Shown: positions 55,913-64,000 of the stretch, piece after piece | Layout: every line of letters starts with the position of its first letter | Numbering within the stretch: the stretch's first letter is position 1 | Assembly: GCA_023362775.1 (NCBI GenBank) | Contig: JALMGJ010000002.1 | Coordinates: 35,241,914 to 35,305,913, forward strand | Reading direction: 5' to 3' | DNA length: 64,000 bases | Source: Charina bottae | Lineage: Eukaryota; Chordata; Lepidosauria; Squamata; Charinaidae | Notes under the pieces: generated by a model | The model's database searches: none | Seen by the model: only the letters and a program-made list of their open reading frames with translations | What the model was told of the DNA's origin: nothing | Made by a program: the position numbers and the translations under genes

Positions 55913-57790
55913 GTTAAGCCACTATAATAAAAATAATGTAAATAATTGTTGGAGGTATAAAAAAGAAATTGGGACTTACTTACATTTATAGTGGGAATGT
56001 GAGAAGATTAAAAAAATATGGGAAAAGGTTTTCGCTGAGATCAATGAAGTTTTTGTTGTTGTTGTTGTTCAGTCATTTAGTCATGTCCGACACTCTGTGA
56101 CCTCATGGACCATAGCACGCCAGGCCTTCCTGTCCTCCACTGTCTCCCAGAGTTTACTCAAGTTCATGTTCATTACATCGGTGATGCTATCTAACCATCT
56201 CATCCTCTGCCGTCCCCTTCTCCTTTTGCCTTCAGTCTCTCCCAGCATCAGGGTCTTTTCCAGTGAGTCCTCTCTTCGCATTAGGTGGCCAAAGTATTTG
56301 AGCTTCAGCTTCAGCATCTGTCCTTCCAATGAGCAGTCAGGGTTGATTTCCTTTAGGATTGACTGGTTTGAACTCCTTGCAGTCCAAGGGACTCTCAAGA
56401 GTCTTCTCCAGCACCACAGTTCGAAAGCATCAATTCTTCGGCGCTCAGCCTTCCTTATGGTCCAACTCTCACAGCCATACACTACCACTGGAAAAACCAT
56501 AGCTTTAACTATACGGACCTTTGTCAGCAAGGTGATGTCTCTGCTTTTTAATATGCTGTCTAGGTTTGCCATAGCTTTCAATCAGCAGTCAGGGTTGATT
56601 TCCTTTAGGATTGATCAATCTGATTTTGGTATTGACCATCTGGTGATGTCCATGTGTAAAGTCGTCTCTTGTGTTGTTGGAAAAGAGTGTTTGCTATGAC
56701 CAGCGTGTTCTCTTGACAAAACTCTATTAGCCTTTGCCTTGCTTCATTTTGTATTCCAAGGCCAAACTTGCCTGTTATTCCGGTTATTTCTTGACTTCCT
56801 ACTTTAGCATTCTAGTCCCCTATGATGAAGAGGACATCTTTTTTTGGTGTTAGTTCTATAAGGTGTTGTAGGTCTTCATAGAACCAGTCGACTTCTGCTT
56901 CTTCAGCATCAGTGGTTGGGGCATAGACTTGGATTATTGTGATGTTGAATGGTTTGCCTTGGATTCGAACTGAGATCTTTCTGTCGTTTTTGAGGTTGTA
57001 CCCCAGTACTGCCTTTCCCACTATTTTATTGACTATAAGGGCTACTCCATTTCTTCTAAGGGATTCTTGCCCACAGTAGTATATATAATGGTCACCTGAA
57101 TTAACTTCGCCCATTCCTGTCCATTTTAGTTCGCTGATTCCCAAGATGTTGATGTTCAATCTTGTCATCTCATGTTTGACCACATCCAGCTTACCTTGAT
57201 TCATAGATCTTACATTCCAGGTTCCTATGCAATATTGTTCTTTACAGCATCGGACTTTCCTTCCACTTCCAGACACATCCACAACTGAGCATCCTTTTGG
57301 CTTTGGCCCAGCCGCTTCACTCTTTCTGGAACTACTCGAAATTGCCCTCCGCTCTTCCTCAGTAGCATATTGGACACCTTCCGACCTGAGGGGCTCATCT
57401 TCCGGCATCATAACTTTTAGCCTTTTGATACTGTCCATGGAGTTTTCTTGGCAAGGATACTGGAGTGGGTTGCCATTTTCTCCTCCAGTGGACCACATTT
57501 TGTCAGAACTCTCTGTCATGACCTGTCCGTCTTGACTTGACTTCATTGAGTTATGCAAGCCCCTTCGCCACAACAAGGCAGTGATCCATGAAGGGGGATC
57601 AATGAAATACTATTAATTTGCAAATAAGTCCAAAAATAGCATTATTGTTAAATCTCAGAAATATGAAATTAGAGTGGCAAAAGAAAGAGATGTGTTATGT
57701 TTTGGTTGTTTGATTGACTTTTTTATTATTATTATTGATTGTGTGTTTTGTTGTTGTATTTTAAAAAAACAAAAATTATTATAAAAAGAA
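55913..57790 (+). mobile_element. L1 3'-end relic, split by BovB
   Basis: 55913-56048 reads CWRYKKEIGTYLHL then WECEKIKKIWEKVFAEINEI, the L1 C-terminal cysteine/histidine cluster. It continues after the BovB at 57607 and ends in an A-rich tail near 57765-57790. Confidence 0.7.
56049..57596 (-). mobile_element. BovB LINE, both ends present, reverse transcriptase deleted
   Basis: GATCAATGAA flanks it (56039-56048 and 57597-57606). The 5' part (57576-56640) encodes the endonuclease (GTWNVRSMNQGKLDVVKHEM...VLFIIGD) with a stop at 56812 where tryptophan is expected. The 3' part (56581-56081) encodes the C-terminus (MANLDSILKSRDITLLTKVR...FGHLMRREDS). The RT core between them is missing. A 35-bp piece at the junction (56580-56614) is copied from the C-terminal region at 56326-56362. 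Confidence 0.88.
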
Positions 57791-57978
57791 ATGAGAATAA
57801 CTGTAGCCATTCTTGAGAGTTTTTTTTTTCATCCACTGCATTGCTTACTTTACACAGATGCCTGAATACTGCAGAATTTCCCAACTGGGTATCCCTTAAA
57901 TGTGTTGTCTATGGCTCACATGATGATCAAGCAGCAAATTGTAGCCTGCACTACTTTGGAATCATGAAGTCTGTGGTC

Positions 57979-58094
57979 CAGTGTTTCTCAAACTTGGCAA
58001 CTTTAAGATATGTGGACTTCAACTCTCCACTGGCTGGGGAATTCTGGGACTTGAAGTCCACATGTCTTAAAGTTGCCAAGTTTGAGAAACATTG
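57979..58094. mobile_element. short hAT-type MITE
   Basis: A near-perfect hairpin: CAGTGTTTCTCAAACTTGGC AACTTTAAGA at the left and its complement ending TTTGAGAAACATTG at the right, with TGGACTTCAACTC arms. No clear 8-bp target duplication was seen. Confidence 0.7.
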
Positions 58095-58454
58095 TCCAAC
58101 ACACCTGCTGAGCATCCATCTAAGAGAAGCTGGTGTAATTTGTAAGGCTGAACTGAATTCCTTGAAATGGCTCATTCTCTTAAATTAGGAGGTACAGTCT
58201 GCCTCTAGTTCTTAAAAAGGATACATGGTTGCAGGAAAGTTGGGGATAAGAGTGTGTGCTTGAGAGCAGAATAAAAATTCTAAAATTATTCCAAGATGAA
58301 GAATATTATATGTTCAAGACTGTCTTGTTCCTTCACTCTTCTTTCACTATTCCCAGGTCTGTAGTGTTGTTATTTATGTGGCATATTTTCAATGCCACAC
58401 CCTGCTTCTGGTTTAGAGTGGCCTCTCCCTATTGCCATGCCTATCTTTGTATAG

Positions 58455-58792
58455 ACAAGTATAACGAAATATGGGACTCATTTATAGAAAATACATTAGA
58501 TTATAAAAAAAATGATAGTTATATAAGTGTATCAGAAATATATTGTACATACTTGAGTAATATTTGCATTAGATAAGTATATATAGAATTGTAACTCTTT
58601 ACTGTTATATCATACTATTTTTTTCCTTTCTTTTGTTGTATTTTTTCACTTTTTTGTTAAAGCACTTTTATGTTTTTTCCCTTTGACAGTGTATGCATTT
58701 CTATCAATTATGTTTGTGATTTAATTCTTTTTTCTTTTTTGTTATTATTTTAAGAGCTGTAACAATTAATTTTAAAAAATAAAAGTGCTATC
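58455..58792 (+). mobile_element. L1-like 3' end
   Basis: A short L1-like C-terminal string (YNEIWDSFIENTLDYK) is followed by a long AT-rich 3' UTR with T runs and a terminal AAAAAATAAAAG. Call based on layout. Confidence 0.45.
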
Positions 58793-59877
58793 TAGTCATT
58801 GCTGAGTTGGCAAAGTAGACCAGCATAAAATTTGGTGTTCCTGTTCATCCATTTTCTCCGGCTCAGCTTGCTGCCAAATGGAGGTGTCTTATTATTCTGT
58901 TTGCATTATGTGTTAAGAAAAGTGATTAGTGAACCCCACGGCCTTTCTTGCCCCCACCACCACCTCTGAATGTCATCAGCTACAAGGAAACCACTCACCA
59001 ATCCTGGCACTCATGCAGGGACTGAGGCTGGTGGTTAAGGAAGAGGCAAATTTTGTCAGTTGACTGACTGTGATTAGGTGAAAGTGGGGAAAGGTGTGTC
59101 ATGTGAATACAGCCACTGACTTACCCATCATGAACTTTAGCTGCCTCCTTCCTCTCATGAATAAATGCAATATAAAGAGGTGATCAAGTGCTTTGGGATG
59201 AGATTAAGGAAGCAGCTCTTTTTTAATGTTATTGCAAAAGTTATCAATGTCCATCCATCAGGTGACCCTATTCTTGAAAAGTTGGCGTTGGTGTGAAAAT
59301 GGGCTGGCCAGGTTATGACTGGTGTGAGATGTAGTGATCATACTGTACTAAATGATCTGCATTGGTGAATGATACTTCTCAGTCCCAAATTTGTTGGGAC
59401 TGTTGTTCCTCTTTTAAAATCCTTTCAAACCCATTTAGCAGTCTGTTAGAACTACTGAAATGGAGCAAAGCTACTAAACTTGTGCACAGAAAAAGAATAT
59501 TGTTTAAAAACAGACCCCATGAGCATATTAGAGAAATCCAGGTTAGTCTTACACCTTTAGCCCACCTTAGCATAAAGAAACACACAGAGAGACATGGCAG
59601 GTATGAAAAGTAAGTACAAAAGAGTCCTTACATTTATTCATTGCAGGTACAGCATTTTTGGTAGATAAATGATGTCCCATTTCCTCTTTCTGTTCCCTAA
59701 ATTTAGTTAACTCCTGCCCCTCATTGCTGGAGAGATGCATGTAGAAAGGGGGGGAAATCTCCTAGGCCCATCCATGACCTAGGATGGAGCAGCACACAGC
59801 CATGTGCTGCTCCCAGACAAAGGAGGAAGGGAGAAAGAGGAAGTGGGAGTGGCCACAAACAGCTTCCTCAAAAAGCA
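58793..59877. other. unassigned region
   Basis: No gene recognised. An open frame at 59362-59613 has no recognisable domain. Confidence 0.35.
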
Positions 59878-60970
59878 TGTAAAGCTTTTTAATCTTGCAC
59901 ATAAGGCTCAATAAAGTTGAGTAAAATAAACACACTTCACACGTTAATGTAAAGTTACAGAAAAATAGCTTACAGGTTTATTGTAGATCAGTTTCATGGT
60001 AGCACAGGATGGTTCATGTGTGCGAGTGATGGGTTCTGAACAAACCCACAGTCTTCTTAATGTGGACTTCTTGAGTGCAAGTATGAGCAACGTGGACAGC
60101 CATGGATGACCATCCTCCTTTTGGAGATTCAACCAGGAAAAGAGAAAGAAAGGAAGTAGAGTAACAGGAAATCGGATTTTCAAACCCCTTCCCCACAAAT
60201 CAAGTAAGATTAGGTTGCAGCAGGACTGCCCCTCTTTCAAGCTTGTGTGAGACATGCTTCATTGAAACCCGATATCTCTAACACCCCTTCTTTTCAACCT
60301 TTGCATGTCTTATTGTCCCACAAGATGTAATTTAATTTAATTTCCTGGTAACTGATTTTTGGCAATGGCTTCCTGAAGATGTCGACTGTCATGTTCCCTG
60401 TGGGACAGTAGTCTAGCTTTACTAACCCTTGGTGTTGCAGCTCCCTCACCACATGATGCTTTACATCAATGTGCTTTGTCCTCCCACCAATCTTCTCTGA
60501 CTGTGAGATGCAACTTTGGCTGTCCTCAAATATCTGAACTGGGATTGGTTCCTCTACTCTCATGTCTGCAAGCAGTAGCTTGAGCCATTTTACCTCATTG
60601 CATGTTTCAGTGGCTGCAACATATTCTGCCTCAGTGGATGACTGAGCAACTGTGCCTTGCTTGTGGCTTCCCCACCTTACTGCTTAACCCCCATAGAAAA
60701 ACACATAACCACTGGTGGACTTGTGGTCAGCAATGTCTTCTGCCCAGTCCACATCTGTGAATCCCACTAGTCTAGGATTCTCAGTGGCTGGCAGTTTTAG
60801 TTTTATGTGCATGGCCCCTTTCAGGTACCTTCCCACCCGTTTGACAACAGTCCAGTCTCTCTATGTGGGTGTGCTGGTTTTCCTACATAGAATGCCCACG
60901 GCAGCCACTATGTCCGGCCTAGTGGTGGTGGCTAGATACAGCAGCTTGCCTATGGCACTCCTGCACTCAT

Positions 60971-61190
60971 TGTCTGTAGCTTGAATCATGTCAACTGGAT
61001 TTCTATTTTCTCAGTGGAAACGTTTCGCTCCTTATCCAAGGAGCTTCTTCAGTCTGAGCAAAGTTGGTAAGGGAATCCTAAATATGTTTCTAGGTAGTTT
61101 CTAGGTAGCCACTGAGAAAATAGAAATCCAGTTGACATGATTCAAGCTACAGACAATTCCACCTGGATGACTGAGAACCTTCATAGACAT
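60971..61190. mobile_element. Penelope-type insertion with perfect 47-bp inverted repeat
   Basis: 60971-61017 and 61109-61155 are exact inverted copies. The loop between them carries the hammerhead-like core on the minus strand, and the right side continues to ACCTGGATGACTGAGAACC as at 51430. It interrupts the copia pol between RT and RNase H. Confidence 0.8.
61010..61058 (-). ncRNA. hammerhead-ribozyme-like motif
   Basis: Minus strand: CTCAG/CTGAG stem I, CUGAAGA (61052-61046), a seven-base-pair stem II GCUCCUU/AAGGAGC, GAAAC (61026-61022) and GUU at the cleavage position. This is the best preserved of its type here. Confidence 0.65.
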
Positions 61191-61776
61191 CCTGTACTAA
61201 TTGTTTTCTGGTAGGAGATCGCTAGGTTCATGTTTGTGGAAAGCTGTTTCCATTGGTGTAGCCATAGGATTAGCATTTTGCAGTCCTAGGCTCTCCAACA
61301 GTTCTAAGATCTTTTGCTTCAGACGTAGAAGAAAGCTTCCATCTTCTTCTCTCTCAATCTGTATCTCTAAGTAGTAGCTGGCATTGCCCAGATGCTTCAC
61401 TTCTACTTCTTTGTTTAGTTGGGAAACAATATCATCAAAGTCCCTTTTGTTACTGTGGCAGATCATTAAATCATCCACATAACAAAGTATGTACACATCT
61501 CTGCCATTTCTTTGTCTTGTGGAAAGACAGGGGTCCGCCTTTCCTTGAACAAAACTCTGGTCAAGAAGTATTTGGTTTAACTTCTTGTTCCATGCTCTGG
61601 CTGCCTGCTTTAGGCCATAAATCCCCTTCTGTAGTTTGCAAACAAGATGTTTGGTATTGGGATTAGTGAAACCTGGTGGCTGTGTCATATATAACTCTTC
61701 CTGTATCTCCCTGTGTAAAAATGCAGTCTTAACATCTAAGTGTTCAACATCCATGTTTCTGGATGCTGCTAGACTT

Positions 61777-61806
61777 TTGTTGTTGTTGTTGTTTATTCGT
61801 TCAGTC
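61777..61806 (-). mobile_element. 30-bp BovB tail insertion with 12-bp target duplication
   Basis: The insert is the terminal BovB tail (reverse complement GACTGAACGAATAAACAAC followed by CAA repeats), flanked by GCTGCTAGACTT at 61765-61776 and 61807-61818. Insert plus duplication is 42 bp, so the copia frame stays open and gains 14 residues including an asparagine run. Confidence 0.85.
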
Positions 61807-63030
61807 GCTGCTAGACTTAGAAGGATTCTAATTGTGGTGTGTTTCACAACGGGAGCAAAACATTCATCATAGTCCTCTCCATATTTCTGTGAGTAGCCTT
61901 TTGCTACTAATCTGGCCTTGTACCTTTGTACTTTGCCATTCTCATCCTGTTTTGCTTTGAACACCCACTTACAACCTATGGCTCTCTTGCCTTTAGGTAG
62001 CTCTGTCAAAGTCCATGTCTTGTTTGTGTGTAGCGCATCTAGCTCCTCCTGTGCTGCTTTCTTCCACTTACTTGCTTCATCTGCAGGCATGTGCAGCACC
62101 TCGTTCCATGATGCAGGTTCTTGTGGTTGCAATGACCTTGCGATGTAGGACAGTCTCTCGGCTGGAACCCCCGTTGGGTCATGATGAGCGTCTCAGAGCA
62201 GGTTCAGGAGCAGCATTTGGTGGTTCACCCCCTTCTGCACCCTCGGCCTCATCATCTGACTCTGGTGGAGTTTCTGCCTGGGCTTCCATCTCCTTCTGGG
62301 TCAGTGTGGTGGTGTCTTCTGGCATCAGGCTGAACATCTCAGGCTGGTAACTGCTACTGCTGGTTGGTACGCAGTCATCATCTGCTTGAGTGTGGCAGCC
62401 TCTCTCCCGCTCATCAAAGTACACCACTCTGCATACGTCTACTCTCCCCATTTTTGGGTTCAGGATTCTGTATCCCTTGCTTCCTGGAGCATAGCCAATC
62501 ATGACCCCTTGTTCAGCTCTGGGATCTAGCTTGGACCTCCTTTCTTTTGGAATGTGAGCGTAAGCCTTTAATCACTCTCAAATGTTTCATGCTTGGTTTG
62601 CACTCATGCCATAGCTCAAAAGGTGTTACCTTATTGGCTCTGGTTGGCAGTCTGTTCTGCAAGTATGTAGCTGTCATCACAGCATCTACCCAGTATTTTT
62701 CATGTAGATCTGCCTCTAACAGCATACACCTTACCATGTCCATTAGTGAGCAATTTTTCCGTTCTGCCACCCCATTGCTTTCTGGCATGTAAGGAGTGGT
62801 TAATCTGTGCTCTATGCCTAGTTGTGTCAGGTATGTTTGCATGGTGTTAGATAGGAACTCACCTCCTCAATCACTCTGGAGGGCTTGAGGGGTCCTGTTG
62901 AACTTGTTGTTCACCATGTCTACATACTCCTTCAACATGTCAGGTGCCTGGGATTTTCTCTTCAGTAGGTAGGTTACACAGTACCTGGAAAAATCATCTA
63001 TAAAGCATATAACATATTTATTTCCAAAAG

Positions 63031-63226
63031 GGGCGTGGTGGCTCAGCGGGAAAGATGCCAGGCTTGTCGATCGGAAGATCGCAAGTTCAGAGGTTCGAAT
63101 CCCTAGCCCTGCGTGCGGAGTGAGCTCCCGCACTAGCTCCAGCTCTTGCCAACCTAGCAATTCGAAAGCATGCAAATGCAAGTAGATTAATAGGTACCAC
63201 TTCTGTGGGAAGGTAATGTTGTATAT
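63031..63226 (+). mobile_element. tRNA-derived SINE, 3'-truncated
   Basis: Starts GGGGCGTGGTGGCTCAGCGG (box A) and has GGTTCGAATCC (box B) at about 63092-63102. It breaks off after GGTACCACTTCTGTGGGAAG. Same family as 22985-23312. 63227-63388 after it is unassigned. Confidence 0.8.
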
Positions 63227-63388
63227 ATTTTTTATGTCTGTAGAATATGTGGCTGAGTTTTTAAAAAGCCAGGCCTCAAAACTTTTTTCCTGTTTGGGCT
63301 CAGGAGCACATGTTCACCCCCCACTCACGAATGTTCATTTGCCTTCAGGTGCCGGCCAGTCTGAGAGTTCTGACCAATCAGAATTAGC

Positions 63389-64000
63389 TGTTAGAGCTTT
63401 GCCCATATTGGGAATCTGTTGCCTAGGTGTTTTGGTCACATGCTGGATCCTGTCCACTCAGATGCTGGTCAGGTAAAGGTTTAAAAATGTAAATGCCTTT
63501 TGTTCTCCTCTCTCAGCTAACTGCTCTGCTATCTAAATGTAAATATGTTAATCAACCATGCCATGCTTTGGCTAAAGAAGAAGATTCAAGGTTTGTTCCT
63601 ATCTTTTCTGTTTTAAATAAAACAATGTTTTGCTACAAACTTATCTCTTGGTTTTTCCATAACTCTGATCACAAATTTTATAAAAAATACAAAAGGTTCT
63701 GTGCCCAGCAACTGCTTCTGGATCAGAGACAAAACTTATGGAAATAAAAAGAGAAGAGCTGAACTGATTCAATCTGCATTTGGAGAGGCTTCTGTTTTTT
63801 GAAACTTGCCGGCAGTTACAGGAAGTTTCCATCGGAGGCGGAGTTTTGCCTCGTGTTTGCAAGCCTCGTGTTTTTTGGATTACTACAACAGGGGAGAGAA
63901 GAGCCATGGCTGCTGCTGCTGGAGCTTCTAATTTTCAAGGTATGCCCCTGGAAAGGCTTTCTAATACTAATTATTTGAACTGGTCTTTGAAAATGGAAAG
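63389..64000 (+). mobile_element. 5' end of a second copia element (LTR and gag start)
   Basis: A reading frame from ATG 63906 to the window edge encodes GMPLERLSNTNYLNWSLKME, the N-terminal pattern of copia Gag (L...NY..W...M). Upstream, a candidate LTR starts TGTTAGAG at 63389, the same first eight bases as the other copia LTR, and has AATAAA at 63615-63620. The LTR 3' boundary and primer-binding site could not be fixed. It continues beyond the window. Confidence 0.5.

Larger units (their letters stand above)
60294..63020 (-). pseudogene. pol: copia pol remnant (integrase, reverse transcriptase, RNase H)
   Basis: Integrase: NKYVICFIDDFSRYCVTYLL near 62990-62930, then LTTPYMPESNGVAERKN near 62790-62740. 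The linker region with MIGYAPGSKGYRI is near 62500. Reverse transcriptase 62132-61197: TWTLTELPKGKRAIGCKWVF, ARLVAKGYSQKYGEDYDECF, LDVKTAFLHREIQEELYM and the catalytic YVDD near 61480. RNase H near 60960-60300: VGFTDVDWAEDIADHKSTSG, STEAEYVAA and HIDVKHHVVRE. Stops (for example near 60684 and 62870) and frame changes show it is inactive. Confidence 0.88.
59878..63030 (-). mobile_element. Ty1/copia retrotransposon, 5' part lost, decayed
   Basis: 3' LTR at about 59878-60283 (plus-strand end ...TCTCTAACA), preceded on the minus strand by the tract AAAAGAAGGGG. The pol order integrase, reverse transcriptase, RNase H is that of copia, not gypsy. It is interrupted by a Penelope insertion (60971-61190) and a 30-bp BovB insertion, and is cut at 63030 by a SINE. 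Copia elements are uncommon in vertebrates. Confidence 0.85.

Noticed and set aside
63031..63110. Possible tRNA gene (box A and GGTTCGAATCC box B)
   Set aside because: The sequence continues into a SINE body shared with 22985-23312, and no cloverleaf with a sensible anticodon was recognised.

Overview
The window is repeat-rich, AT-leaning vertebrate DNA and is most likely from a squamate reptile (lizard or snake). The evidence is one complete vomeronasal type-2 receptor (V2R) gene in six exons, a gutted paralogue, BovB/RTE, L2, CR1 and L1 LINEs, tRNA-derived SINEs of squamate type, Penelope-like elements (PLEs), hAT elements, and both Ty3/gypsy and Ty1/copia LTR retrotransposons. I saw no operons, CRISPR arrays or free-standing tRNA/rRNA genes.

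Layout. 1-3466: a decayed RTE/BovB-type LINE followed by an L1 3' end. 4690-5880: upstream flank of the receptor. 6114-20667 (+): V2R gene; its exons (6114-6334, 13236-13527, 15109-15918, 17536-17763, 19106-19232, 19757-20667) join in phase into an uninterrupted 862-codon reading frame. Its introns hold a 102-bp SINE-derived array, head-to-head Penelope copies, a decayed duplicate of the exon-2 splice acceptor and a solo copia LTR. 20878-32350: an L2 carrying a palindromic Penelope insertion, then an antisense CR1 that was hit in turn by an L2, a PLE segment and a full-length BovB, the BovB itself hit by a hAT MITE. 32735-45290: a second copy of the receptor-flanking DNA in which the V2R is reduced to the last 120 bp of its coding sequence.

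34951-41968 is a 7.0-kb gypsy chromovirus on the minus strand, with near-identical LTRs, a 5-bp target duplication and open gag and pol frames. It has a GGGAAAC slip site at the gag/pol overlap and a primer-binding site complementary to its own LTR rather than evidently to a tRNA. 45700-48330: a zinc-finger gene relic split by an L2. 51330-53466: a PLE end and two abutting hAT insertions, one of them carrying about 1 kb of unrelated GC-rich DNA. 53515-57790: a truncated second gypsy, and an L1 relic hit by an internally deleted BovB. 59878-64000: a decayed minus-strand copia and the 5' start of a second, plus-strand copia.

The only host gene that looks functional is the V2R. The most unusual material is in the mobile elements: hammerhead-ribozyme-like folds in at least three Penelope sequence types, palindromic Penelope insertions, very short BovB insertions with clean target duplications, and a possibly competent gypsy element. 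All calls rest on reading the sequence; no database search was run.
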